From: Lithodes maja
Taxonomy: Eukaryota; Arthropoda; Malacostraca; Decapoda; Lithodidae
Assembly (NCBI GenBank): GCA_037953745.1
Contig: JBAKBP010012252.1
Span: forward strand, 1 to 64,000
Direction: 5' to 3'
DNA length: 64,000 bases
Part shown: positions 37,701 to 49,143 of the stretch, in pieces
Numbering within the stretch: the stretch's first letter is position 1
How the letters are laid out: each line of letters opens with the position of its first letter
Made by a program: the position numbers and the translations under genes
The notes under the pieces: generated by a model
The model's input: the letters and a program-made list of their open reading frames with translations, nothing else
What the model was told of the DNA's origin: nothing
Database searches by the model: none

Positions 37701-39455
37701 CTCATATTTGCATCTAATATGGGAATAGTCTCATAATATGCTAGTGAACATATATTCATCAAATCGAGTCTATCCTTTTTGGCTAATTTAGTAGCATGTT
37801 CCCTTGAAAAATACTTCAAAACTCTTATTAGGGGATTTTTTTCATAGGGTGATACCTTTGCTAGCTCCTCGAGACAATAGTGCTGTTCCATTTTAGTGTA
37901 CTAAAAATTCTGAGTGCTAAAGACTATATATATATATCTATGTTTAAACACACTCGAAGAGTCCAATACTAAAAGTTGAACTACCAAAAAATATTCTAGT
38001 AACTCGATCAAGAAATGGAGGGAGTGATTTTTTTGTCAACTTTCAGTTTCTCGAATATCTAGGTAGTCAGTTTATATTTTAGCATATAAGAGTTGAGAAT
38101 GTGGGCTTCTACAGCCACACCAATCCGTAACCTTACTCCAGTTAAAGGGTGTGATATGCACCTAAAACCAGTGTACTGACTGTCGAAATCTAGCCTCAGA
38201 CGGTCTCCGAGCACACTCGAGGATTCCTGCCCATCATCGCCATAGCTTCCACAGGGTCCCACCGATATAGGGGAAAAATCTTTGTTAGGATGTAAAATGA
38301 AACAAACATTAAACTTATATTTGTGTATATTCACAACGGAGGAGAGATACACACGGACAGGTGCTGTCACCGTCGCCATATATGATGGTGTTTCTGCCAA
38401 CCTTATCAGAAGTTTGGCCCTAAACCATAATGGAGATTATATTCTAGTAAAAAGTCAAGAACATATGCGTACACAAATACAACACTTCATGAACAAAATT
38501 ATTCATCCTCATGTGGAAAATAGTGGGGTTAACGGACAATTATAGGATGGATGAGGTGCTTTATTGGGGTCAAGCGTTCACACTATTTCTCAGGGTCTAG
38601 GGTTAGTTTCGTTGTACAGTGTGTAATTGTCTTATATATCCCAAGCTCATATTTGCATCTAATATGGGAATAGTCTCATAATATGCTAGTGAACATATAT
38701 TCATCAAATCGAGTCTATCCTTTTTGGCTAATTTAGTAGCATGTTCCCTTGAAAAATACTTTAAAACTCTTATTAGGGGATTTTTTTCATAGGGTGATAC
38801 CTTTGCTAGCTCCTCGAGACAATAGTGCTGTTCCATTTTAGTGTACTAAAAATTCTGAGTGCTAAAGACTATATATATATATCTATGTTTAAACACACTC
38901 GAAGAGTCCAATACTAAAAGTTGAACTACCAAAAAATATTCTAGTAACTCGATCAAGAAATGGAGGGAGTGATTTTTTTGTCAACTTTCAGTTTCTCGAA
39001 TATCTAGGTAGTCAGTTTATATTTTAGCATATAAGTGTTGAGAATGTGGGCTTCTACAGCCACACCAATCCGTAACCTTACTACAGTTAAAGGGTGTGAT
39101 ATGCACCTAAAACCAGTGTACTGACTGTCGAAATCTAGCCTCAGACGGTCTCCGAGCACACTCGAGGATTCCTGCCCATCATCGCCATAGCTTCCACAGG
39201 GTCCCACCGATATAGGGGAAAAATATTTGTTAGGATGTAAAATGAAACAAACATTAAACTTATATTTTTGTATATTCACAACGGAGGAGAGATACACACG
39301 GACAGGTGCTGTCACCGTCGCCATATATGATGATGTTTCTGCCAACCTTATCAGAAGTTTGGCCCTAAACCATAATGGAGATTATATTCTAGTAAAAAGT
39401 CAAGAACATATGCGTACACAAATACAACACTTCATGAACAAAATTATTCATCCTC
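34729..39455. repeat. Type B part of the array: five 947/945-bp units
   Basis: Equivalent points at 34,496, 35,443, 36,390, 37,337, 38,282 and 39,227 are 947, 947, 947, 945 and 945 bp apart; the 2-bp difference is one TA dinucleotide in the (TA)n tract. Each unit has the VWA-like fragment on +, then a deletion junction ('tttctcagggt' joined to 'ctagggttag') that removed the Vwaint-like part, then a shortened LEELAKVSPYEKN ORF on - with a 12-bp in-frame insertion near its start, a segment from 'aatattctagtaactcgatc' to 'cagccacaccaatccgtaac', and the FGE-like segment. The first three units appear essentially identical. Confidence 0.93.
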
Positions 39456-40045
39456 ATGTGGAAAATAGTGGGGTTAACGGACAATTATAGGATGGATGAG
39501 GTGCTTTATTGGGGTCAAGCGTTCACACTATTTCTCAGGGTTCCCCCCAATAAAATGACAGATTATACTACGGCTAGTATATCATCCAATGACAATATAA
39601 TTTGCGGTCCGGCTCCGGTGGGTAAAGTTGAAGGAGCTAGTCTTCATCAGATGGCCGCTAAGGAAACGATTGATGAATTACAATGGTCAAAGAGCCCGGG
39701 TATTATCGGAATTCAAGATTATTTAGATGTGAATAAAAAGATTATTAATTTGAGCGAGGCGGGTGGTATGGTCTCCCAGTTAACTTGTCATATTGCTACG
39801 GGTTGATTTTGTTTATATAAACACCCAATAATGTTGAAGGATGCAGTGGTACTAGTCTCATAATATGCTAGTGAACATTATATTCATCAAATCGAGTCTA
39901 GCCTTTTTGCATAATTTATTAGCATGTTCCCTTGAAAAATACTTCAAAACTCTTATTAGGGGATTTTTTCATAGGGTGATACCTTTGCTAGCTACTCGAG
40001 ACAATAGTGTAACTTTCAGTTTCTCGAATACCTAGGTAGTCAGTT
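39456..40045. repeat. Terminal, partly degraded unit of the gene-fragment array
   Basis: The last Vwaint-like copy (39,456-39,806) is intact over its length. Beyond 39,850 the unit jumps to the minus-strand ORF region with several small indels and substitutions (for example 'catattatattca', 'tttttgcataa'), then to 'tttcagtttctcgaatacct', and passes into the next repeat. The greater divergence marks an array edge. Confidence 0.8.
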
Positions 40046-40774
40046 TAGACACACGGACAGCGTCGGGTCCCACCTAGTGAAGTAAAAGTTTTGTTTAGCT
40101 CGCCCATAACTTCCACACACACTGGTTTACTGTATATAACACACGGACAGGTAACAGCCGTCACCATCACATCTTATACTCACAAACTCAGGAATGGCGA
40201 AGGTACACACGGACAGCGTCGGGTCCCACCTAGTGAAGTAAAAGTTTGTTTAGCTCGCCCATAACTTCCACATACACTGGTACACTTTATATAACACACG
40301 GACAGGTAACAGCCGTCACCATCACATCTTATACTCACAAACTCAGGAATGGCGAAGGTACACACGGACAGCGTCGGGTCCTACCTAGTGAAGTAAAAGT
40401 TTGTTTAGCTAGCCCATAACTTCCACATACACTGGTACACTGTATATAGGACAGGTAACAGCCGTCACCATCACATCTTATACTCACAAACTCAGGAATG
40501 GCGATGGTACACACGGACAGCGTCGGGTCCCACCTAGTGAAGTAAAAGTTTGTTTAGCTCGCCCATAACTTCCACATACACTGGTACACTGTATATAACA
40601 CACGGACAGGTAACATCCGTCACCATCACATCTTATACTCACAAATTCAGGAATGGCGAAGGTACACACGGACAGCGTCGGGTCCCACCTAGTGAAGTAA
40701 AAGTTTGTTTAGCTCGCCCATAACTTCCACATACACTGGTACACTGTATATAACACACGGACAGGTAACAGCCG
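40046..40774. repeat. 155-bp tandem repeat, first block
   Basis: The marker 'cgtcgggtccc' (one copy reads 'cgtcgggtcct') occurs at 40,061, 40,217, 40,372, 40,521 and 40,676 (spacing 156, 155, 149, 155). The unit includes 'tagctcgcccataacttcca', 'ctggtacactgtatataaca' and 'cacggacaggtaacagccgt'. The last piece is related to the start of the VWA-like fragment in the neighbouring array ('tacacacggacaggtgctgt'). Small ORFs of about 61 aa inside are repeat artefacts. Confidence 0.92.
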
Positions 40775-41534
40775 GGTTCCATTTTTTGGACTTTAACCCC
40801 TTCGGCACCGCGCGGCCATCCCGCTCAGTAGGCCTACATACCGCTCCCAGCCTTCATCCCTCCCACGCGCATTATCCACCCACTAAACCTTGCCAAATAC
40901 CCATTAATTTGTATAGTAGAGTAGTTAGGTACAACAGGATAGCAGTATTAGAAGTATTAGAAGTATTAGAAGTAGTATCAGTAGTAGAAGTTATCAAATG
41001 TTCCCTACTAAATACACGTAAATAATAATAATGATAATAATAATAATAAATGGCATAATAATGCGTATGAAGACCAAGATGGCGAATGCATGGAGACACA
41101 AAAGCACTATAATCCTGTGTGGGTGGGGCCTAGGGGAAAACTGGGCCCTGGGGAAAAAATCTCCCTCTCATTAGTCGAGCCTCGGTGACGTCACAGGGCT
41201 CTGGTTGGCTGCTGGGGAAAGGGGCGGAGCTTCCTACACCCCCCAGTGTGACATACAGTACCATAGATAGAGCCCCAGGCAGCAAAACCGACTGGCAGCA
41301 TTTCTTTTAATTTATCACGTACGTGTGTACGGAACGTTATATTTTACTGAAGCGCTTATCAAGTATATGTGTACGTGACGGTGCCGAGGAGGTTAAAAGT
41401 CCTCTGTAGCCCAAAATAGGGACTTCTACTTGGTGTCATTCGATTTTTCTCGGCGAGCTGCTTCTAGACATGGTCTTAGATTTTATTTTCGCCCAGCCAT
41501 TCGCCCAGAATCGAAAATATGTTTCTCAAAAACC
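40775..41534. mobile_element. 760-bp insertion splitting the 155-bp repeat, with promoter-like motifs
   Basis: The repeat is interrupted between 'aggtaacagccg' and 'tcaccatcacatc', and both sides continue in phase afterwards. The insert is unlike everything around it: a (GTATTAGAA)n-type run at 40,948-40,975, an (AAT)n tract at 41,022-41,048, then a GC-richer segment with a perfect CRE octamer TGACGTCA (41,186-41,193) and a GC box GGGGCGGAGC (41,221-41,230). No obvious terminal inverted repeats or coding frame. It may be a transposed or gene-converted piece of a host promoter region, or an unknown element. Confidence 0.6.
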
Positions 41535-42015
41535 TCACCATCACATCTTATACTCACAAACTCAGGAATGGCGAAGGTACACACGGACAGCGTCGGGTCC
41601 CACCTAGTGAAGTAAAAGTTGGTTTAGCTCGCCCATAACTTCCACATACACTGGTACACTGTATATAACACACGGACAGGTAACAGCCGTCACCATCACA
41701 TCTTATACTCACAAACTCAGGAATGGCGAAGGTACACACGGACAGCGTCGGATCCCACCTAGTGAAGTAAAAGTTGGTTTAGCTCGCCCATAACTTCCAC
41801 ATACACTGGTACACTGTATATAACACACGGACAGGTAACAGCCGTCACCATCACATCTTATACTCACAAACTCAGGAATGGCGAAGGTACACACGGACAG
41901 CGTCGGATCCCACCTAGTGAAAAGTAAAAGTTTGTTTAGCTCGCCCATAACTTCCACATACACTGGTACACTGTATATAACACACGGACAGGTAACAGCC
42001 GTCACCATCAAACAA
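41535..42015. repeat. 155-bp tandem repeat, second block
   Basis: About three further units of the same repeat follow the insertion, two carrying 'cgtcggatccc' instead of 'cgtcgggtccc'. It ends in a new junction at 'ccgtcaccatcaaacaaaat'. Confidence 0.9.
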
Positions 42016-42640
42016 AATTAGACTTATATTTTGCATGTAATCCACTCTCACCAGGTGTCCCTCCCATCAACCAACTATCTCACACACAGAGTCTCTTCCC
42101 CATTGTGTGTCTTCTTCATCTTATATTCACAAACTCAGGAACGGAGAAGATAGAATATTTCAATATCCCCCAGACCCATCTGGGAGGAGGGTTTTCACCT
42201 ACTTTCACACACGTAGAGTCTCTTCCCCATTATATGTCTTCGCCGAAGTAGACGTAGATTGTGCTCTCATCAGGTGGCAGGCTGAGGGAAGTGCAATATT
42301 ACCTTAGAGCCGAATATTTCAGTTTCCCCAGCCCCATCTGGGGAGGCGGGTTTTCACCTACTTTCACACACACACACATATATATATATGCAAGTAGTAC
42401 GGCTCTAAATAAAAACGTCGTATATACTGAGGGAAGTGAGATATTACCTGAGAGCCGAATATTTCAGTACGGCTCTAAATAAAAAAGTCGTATATACTGA
42501 GGGAAGTGAGATATTACCTGAGAGCCGAATATTTCAGTTTCCCCCAGGACCCATCTAGGGAGGGGGGTTTTCACCCACTTTCACGCACACATCAGCCTTA
42601 TGTCAGTTAGAACTCACATTACCCAAGTTAATCCTGTAGA
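42016..42640. repeat. Degenerate repeat field A ('ctgagggaagtg...cccatctggg' unit)
   Basis: Units contain 'gaggctgagggaagtg', 'gagagccgaatatttcagtt', 'cccccagacccatctgggga' and 'tttcacctactttcacacac', plus 'cggctctaaataaaaaagtc'. Lengths vary because of (CA)n and (TA)n tracts at the unit ends. The block continues beyond the Gypsy remnants at 43,520-45,360. No gene. Confidence 0.8.
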
Positions 42641-42699
42641 AAAACAGGGCGTAACAACCACCCCCCACACGTTAGCCCCGCACTCACCACCGCGCCAGT

Positions 42700-43080
42700 A
42701 ACCAAGCACTAGTCATGGAGCCCACACGTCCCTCGCGCTCGCTCCCTGATGACACAACCAGCCCTCCTTCTGGTGGTGTTAGCCACCGTGGAAGGTAGAG
42801 GGTGGCTGCTAAAGACCCTAGCCACCAGTACGACACGTCCTACAGCTCGGAGGACGAAACACCAGCACCCAAAGCACGGAAAACACGTGCAAGCACGGCA
42901 AAGGTACAGAGGTACGTCATTGGTGTTCCGGGACACTGCCACCACGACCCAGGCCGTGGGTCGTGGGCCGTGGTGTTCCAGGCCACTGCAACAACCACTA
43001 CCACTGCTATCCCTACGCAGGAGGCCGTCCTAGGGCTGCAGAACCTACGGGGGCAATTAAAATCAAAGGCACGGGCTTAG
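42700..43080 (+). pseudogene. Probable retroelement 5' coding remnant (Gag-like region), frameshifted
   Basis: A frame opens with ATG at 42,715 (MEPTRPSRSLPDD) and is broken by a stop; an overlapping frame from 42,802 continues to 43,080 with a polar SSEDETPAPKARKTRAS stretch. Both ends are GC-rich compared with neighbours. The opening block is duplicated at 45,200-45,245. Because a Gypsy integrase fragment follows immediately in the same orientation, a Gag-type origin is plausible but not shown by any zinc knuckle. Confidence 0.35.
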
Positions 43081-43261
43081 GGAAGAGAACCCGCAGGGTT
43101 AAGCAGCACACCTTCCTACCCCTTCTAAACACGCTCTGTTGAGTGTCGACTCTGGGCTAAGGATACTGAAAAAACGTGCCCTTTGTTCCATTTCGTTTAA
43201 TGGTATATTTGTTGGTGAATAAAACGGTTCTAAATAAAAAACAGTTGTATATAGCTCCTAT

Positions 43262-43515
43262 ATGATATGTAAACGTAGATTGTGCCTCACAAAAAGCCTA
43301 GGGTTTAGTCCCAATGAGTTAGTTTTTGGACATCAGGTCAACATGTTTAGAGAAATCTGGGAGGGCACAGCAAAACCATGTTCCATGTTAAAGTATGTCC
43401 TCGAGAGCAGAGAGAGAATGCTGAGAAGCCTAGAGTTGGCAGGTAGGAATTTGGTAGGGTCGCAAGCACTTATGCAGGACAGGTATGATGAGAAGACAAA
43501 ACTCCTGGAGTTTAA
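43262..43515 (+). pseudogene. Ty3/Gypsy integrase C-terminal fragment
   Basis: The frame reads SLGFSPNELVFGHQV followed by a charged helix with YVLESRERMLRSLELA and then QDRYDEKTKLLEFK. The block ST-x-FSP-x-ELVFGR...L-x-YV-x-x-x-R-x-RL...A-x-x-x-M-x-x-x-YD-K is the standard end of Gypsy/BEL-type integrases before the chromodomain. It then runs directly into local repeat sequence ('gtggcaggctgagggaagtg'), so the 3' end is a rearrangement junction. RT, RNase H and the integrase catalytic core are missing. Confidence 0.8.
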
Positions 43516-45360
43516 GGGGTGGCAGGCTGAGGGAAGTGAGATATTACGTGAGAGCCGAATATTTCAGTTTCCCCCAGACCCATCTGGGGAGGCGTATTTT
43601 CACCTACTTTCACACACACACACACATATGCGAGTAGATGGATCTAAATAAAGAAAAGTCTTATAATAACCCCGAACTGGCCCTTCTCACCAGGTAGTCT
43701 GGGGGAAGGCTTACATGCCTTGAGAGTCGAATGTTTCAGTTTCCACCAGACCAGCTGGGAGGAGGGTTTTCACCTACTTTTGCCCATCTTATATGTAGAC
43801 GTAGATTGTACCCTCACCAGGTGGCAGCCTGAGGGAAGTGATATATTGCCTTAGAGCCTAATATATCAGTTTCCCCCAGACCCATCTGGGGAGGCGGGTT
43901 TTCACACACACACACACATATATACGAATAGTACCCTTGAATGATGAGACTGTTACACAAACAACGGCTCTAAATAAAAAAGTCATATATAATCCCGAAT
44001 TGACCCTTACCACATTTGGCTGGATTATCAGTTTCCCCCAGACCCTTGAATTATGAGACTATTACACAAACAACGGCCCATAACTTCCATAGGGTCCCAC
44101 CTACACTACACGTATACATCCAAGTTCGTAGATTGTGCTCTCACCAGGTGGTTTGGGGGAAAGCTTACATTCCTTTAGAGTCAAATGTTTCAGTTTCCAC
44201 CAGACCAGCTGGGAGGAGCTCTAAATAAAAAAGGATCGTACATAACCCCAAATTGACCCTTACCACATTTGGATGGATTGGAAAGGGTTAGATTAAAAAA
44301 ACATCAGCCAATCTTACATGCATACGTAGATTGTGCTCTCACCAGGTAGTCTGGAGGAAGTATAACATTCCTTGAGAGTCCAATGTTTTAGTTTCCACCA
44401 GACCAGCTGGAGAGGAGGGTTTTCACCTACTTTCACATATATATATATATATATATAGTTGGTGGGACCCTGTGGAAGCTAGCACAATCTAGTAAGATTG
44501 GCTTGACCAACTGGTTTGAGGGAAGTTGTAATATTGACACTTCTCCCCAGACTATCTGGTGAGAGCACAATCTATGTCTAGATGTCAGATGGGCTAGCGT
44601 CGGGTCCCACCCACATTAATCACGTATACTAGTACATTAATAATAAAGTCCTGGGTAAGCCCATCTTATATATATATATACGTAGATTGTGCTCTCACCA
44701 GGTGGTAGGTTGAGGGAAGTGAATATTACCTGAGAGCCGCATATTTCAGTTTCCCCCAATCTCCCACCAGGTAGGCTGGGGTAACTCGATACCAGAGAGC
44801 CGGATATTACAAGTTTCCCTCAGACCCAGCTGGGGAGGCGGGTTTTCAAGTTACCGCCGAATTTATCACACACGTATAATGTACACATAGACTATCTCAC
44901 ACACTCACCAACAAGTATAAGTCAATCTTAAATGTACTCTCACTATATTAAAAGTTTCCCTCAGATCCATCTGGGGAGGCGGGTTTTCGAGTTACAACCT
45001 ACTTTCTCACACACGTATACTGTACATATAGACTATCTCACACAGTCATATACTTGGTTAAGTCAATCTGACATGTACAGAGCTTTTGAACACCTACCAA
45101 AACCGCGCGCGTTTATAGTCAGGCGGCTGAAAATTGGTGTGTATATAATACTACATGTCAACTCTGGATACCACCCCGCCCGCACTCCATCGCGCCACCA
45201 CCGCGCCAGTAACCACCCACTAGTCATGGAGCCCACACGTCCCTCCCTCACTAGACGTAGATTTTGTTCTCTCACCAGGTAGGCTGGGGCAGCCAGAAAT
45301 ATTGTCTAAGAGCCGAATATTGCAAGCTTCCCTCAGACCTAGCTGGGGAGGAGGGACAAG
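43516..45360. repeat. Degenerate repeat field B with hairpin core
   Basis: At least eight imperfect units of about 170-250 bp, each with 'gattgtgctctcaccaggtg' and 'cagtttcccccagaccca' and a 7-bp stem CCCCAGA-ccca-TCTGGGG (for example 43,874-43,891). (CA)n and (TA)n tracts separate them. Between 44,932 and 45,290 a rearranged copy carries the duplicated retroelement start 'catggagcccacacgtccct'. No ORF is convincing. Confidence 0.8.
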
Positions 45361-45399
45361 CCCATCATAGGGTTCCATCAATTATCTGGCATAGATAGC

Positions 45400-45645
45400 G
45401 GCCAAGCGGCTCGCTTGGTGTAGTGACTAACGTCTCGGACTTCCACCCAGAAGGCCCGGGTTCGCGCCCACGCTCGGCGCATTAAAGATTTTTATCACAA
45501 GGCACTGAGTCGTTACCATCCCTCATTAGCAAAGGGATGGGGTAGTAATACAGGACCCCAATGGAAATACGCCTAATCGGCCTTATTGAGCTATCCTTAG
45601 CTAGCTTAGCATCCTCTAGCTTTAAGAACTATTATTATTATTATT
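45400..45645 (+). mobile_element. tRNA-derived SINE
   Basis: The head resembles a tRNA gene: an A-box-like TGGTGTAGTGA (about 45,418-45,428) and a B-box-like GGTTCGCGCCC (45,459-45,469). It is followed by an unrelated body with 'ggaccccaatggaaatacgc' and 'ttattgagctatcc' and ends in an (ATT)n tail. Head, body and microsatellite tail are the standard SINE plan. The body ending resembles SINEs I associate with decapod genomes, which is weak support for the taxonomic guess. Confidence 0.8.
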
Positions 45646-46220
45646 ATAAAGTTAACTTATTTATTAGAGGAATCCTTCATTATTTCAAATTCAAGATAAG
45701 ACATATAATAGAGCTAAAATCACCCTAAAAACTAGGCTAGTTAAGATTGAATTGACCAGGGTAACCCTGTCTGACGTGTTCCAGAGTCCATTTTTATTCA
45801 TCAAGTATTTAAACCCAATTGCGTGTCTTCATACATTTTATGTCTTAGCTAGCCTCTGAATCCCATTTTAAACATATATTAGGATGTAAATAAAACACAA
45901 ATTAAATTTGTATATATATATATAAATTCATAAACTTAGGTGCGGCGAAAATACACACATGGATAGGTAACAGCCGTCGCCATAAAAACAAATTCCAGTT
46001 TAAAAAGCATTAGCCTTGGTCGGCAACTGGTCACTCCACTAAACTGGCTGTGTATGACCACCCTCCGGCTATTCACAAAACTTAGGGATAGAGATATATA
46101 AGAATACATTTGTTTAGGAAAGGCGAAGAACAAACTCAAGACGGCGAAGATACATGGATAAGTAACAGGCATCTCCATTAACTTCCACAGGGTCCCACCA
46201 ACTATCTCTCACAAACTCAG
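45646..46220. repeat. Mosaic of dispersed repeats
   Basis: 45,695-45,755 is an inverted satellite piece ('atagagctaaaatcacccta'). 45,930-45,990 and 46,130-46,210 carry the 'gcggcgaaaatacacacatg / gataggtaacagccgtcgcc' segment related to the 155-bp repeat and to the VWA-fragment array, with 'aacttccacagggtcccacc'. No gene. Confidence 0.6.
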
Positions 46221-47860
46221 TCGGTGGATGGGTTGGTGGACACAAGTTTTGAAGCTCCATTATATGGGCAATTAATTCATGGAATATCGAGTGCATATGG
46301 GGCTCGCAAGAAGAGTAATTAAGTGTTAAGGAATATGACCAAAACAAGTTTTGAGAGTAGTTGTATGGGTCAGGAGTGGGATAGGGGTGTATAGAGACTC
46401 ATATAAATTATAATGGAGTGAGAAAAATGAGGGATATGAAGGTCATGATTGATGAACATAATGGAAAGTTGGGTGAGGAGGAGTGAGGAAGTGGTTTATG
46501 AGAGTTGTGGCGGATGGGGTCAAGTACTGGATACACAGGCATAGTTTTGCCTTTTTCCAGAGGATCCACAGAGAATGATAATGGAGTGAGAAAAATTAGG
46601 GATATGAAGGTCATGATTGATGAAAATTTGGGTGAGGAGGAGTGAAGAAGAAAAAGTGCTGGAAAATACTTGAAACCTTTAAATTAGTTACTTTAACCTC
46701 TGAATAAAGTTGTCTTTGCGTTAGATGTGTGCGTTAGATGTGAGGTAATTATAAGAGTGAGATAACTCAACATTTATTTTTGCTAATTTGGCAATCTCTG
46801 CGCCCTATGGTCGGATATGTTTACCCAGGGACAAGAAAAAGAGAACTGATATTAGGTTGCAGGTTGAAGAGGAAAAACCCTTTATTATATAGCCCTACAG
46901 GAAGTAAGACACACAAAGGAGGGGGTGAAGAAGAGAGCTCTATGAAGGATAATACAAAAAATATTGCACTGGGAAATACTTGAAACCTTTAAATGAGTTA
47001 CTTTAACCTCTGAAGTTGTCTATGAGTTAGATGTGAGCACAAAACTAATTTTAGAGAGGTAATTATAAGAGTGAGAGAACTCAATTTATTTTTGCTAATT
47101 TGGCAATCTATGCGCCCTATGGTCGTGCAGTGTTAAGATAGTGTCAGGAATGAGGATGTTGTGTGATGCGGGCACTCTGAAAGAAAATTTTACAATGAAA
47201 GAAATAGGCTTAAAGAACTCATTTTGCGAGAGAGTGGAACGCACTGTCCCAGTATGTAGTCGATTCCGAATCAATAAGGGAGTTTGAATAATAAAGCATG
47301 GGAAAGACAAGATTTGAAGATTGATTATAAAACAAAAAATACATAACAGTAAAAATGTTGCGTCTGCTACCGCCACCAACACCGTGAACGACCGCAGCAG
47401 TGCAAGTACTGGATACACAGGCATAGTAGAGGATCTACTGCATCAGCCATAGCTTCCACAGGAACCAACTAGATAATTTCATTCAATAAAGTCCTGGTAT
47501 ACCAGTGACGTTTTCTCATCACACAAAAATTAAACTTATATATATATATTCATATGGGAAAAATACAACAGCCGTCTCGCCATAAAAAACAAATTCCAGT
47601 TTTAAAATCATTAGCCTTGGTCGGCAACTGGTCACTGGCTTCGGGTTGTCCCGCTCACAGGGAATAGGTCAGGGGGGCATCATTATTATATTCATATTAT
47701 TATATTAAAATCCGGCAATATATAAGATAAAGATAAGATAATTATATTATATTTTGTATACATTTTACGAAATCATGAACTATAGTATTGTATATACACA
47801 CAATTTGAACACTTTAATCTATAAAGCAAAGTTCTGAAGATTCTAGACTAATGAAAATAA
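46221..47860. repeat. Non-coding stretch with duplicated segments
   Basis: 'gagtgagaaaaatgagggat' with 'gaaggtcatgattgatgaa' is present twice (about 46,416 and 46,582). 'ttatttttgctaatttggca' with 'ctctgcgccctatggtcg' is present at 46,773 and 47,086. 'caagtactggatacacaggc' occurs at 46,520 and 47,403. These are overlapping duplications of one ancestral segment. 47,560-47,630 repeats part of 45,960-46,030. No ORF is supported. Confidence 0.6.
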
Positions 47861-49143
47861 TGTAGTGTCTCGTTTAGGCGATTCGGTAATTATAACAGTG
47901 AGAGTAATATTGGCAACCTCTTTCAGACCTCCATGTTCTTGTATTCCTCATATTTTTGGCCACCCTCACTCACCACCTTTTTCTCATCTTTGCATACAAG
48001 TCTTCTTTTTCTCGAACACAATTCCACAAATTCAGACCTCCATGTTCTTGTATTCCTCATATTTTTGGCCACCCTCACTCACCACCTTTTTCTCATCTTT
48101 GCATACAAGTCTCCTTTTTCTCGAATACAATTCCACAAATTCAGACCTCCATGTTCCTCAGGGGGCATCCACATTCAACATACCGATTTAGCTTAACCCC
48201 CTCACCTCCTGACTGGATGGATTACAAACATGTTACGCAATCGTGAACTATAGTATTGTGTATACACACATTTTGAACACTTTATGTATGTTTGTTTGTG
48301 TGTGTGTGATCGTGTGTGTATGGTTGTTTGTGTGTGTGTGATCGTGTGTGTGATCGAAATCTATAAAGCAAAGTTCTGAAGATTCTAGACTAATAAAAAT
48401 AATGTAGTGTCTCGTTTAGGTAATTAGGTAATTATAACAGTGAGAGTAATATTGGCAACCTCTGCATCCTATGGTCGTGAGAGTAATCTTTCCACCACCG
48501 TTTTCTCATCTTTGCATACAATTCCACAAATTCAGACGGGGGCATCCACATCCAACATACTGACTCAGCTTAACCCTCTCACCTCCTAACTGGACGTATT
48601 ACAAAGATGTTACTCAATCATGAACTATAGTATTGTGTATACACACATTTTGTAACACTTTAATCCAAATAACAAAGTTCTAAAGATTCTAGACTAATGA
48701 AAAATAATGTAGTGTCTCGTTTAGGTGATTAGGTAATTATAACAGTGAGAGTAATATTGGCAACCTCTGCATCCAATGGTCGTGAGAGGGTCATCTTTTC
48801 TACGGACAAACATAAATCAATCACAGGGTCTCATCCTCAAGAATTCTAGTGCCACCCTCACCCACCACCGTTTTCTCATCTTTGCATACAAGTCTTCTTT
48901 TTCTCGAACACAATTCCACAAATTCAGACCTCCATGTTCTTGTATTCCTCATATTTTTGGCCACCCTCACTCACCACCTTTTTCTCATCTTTGCATACAA
49001 GTCTCCTTTTTCTCGAATACAATTCCACAAATTCAGACCTCCATGTTCCTCAGGGGGCATCCACATTCAACATACCGATTTAGCTTAACCCCCTCACCTC
49101 CTGACTGGATGGATTACAAACATGTTACGCAATCGTGAACTAT

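Noticed and set aside
23817..40020. Firm assignment of the orphan genes to an integrated crustacean DNA virus
   Set aside because: Intronless genes and convergent packing fit, but I recognise no hallmark viral gene (polymerase, capsid, packaging ATPase), so it is kept only as a hypothesis.
40180..42011. Repeated 61-aa and 100-aa minus ORFs (MCTFAIPEFVSIRCDGDG…)
   Set aside because: Products of the 155-bp tandem repeat; the frame passes across repeat junctions and has no family features.
45400..45480. Functional tRNA gene at the SINE head
   Set aside because: The A and B boxes are followed by a SINE body and an ATT tail; the acceptor stem does not pair.
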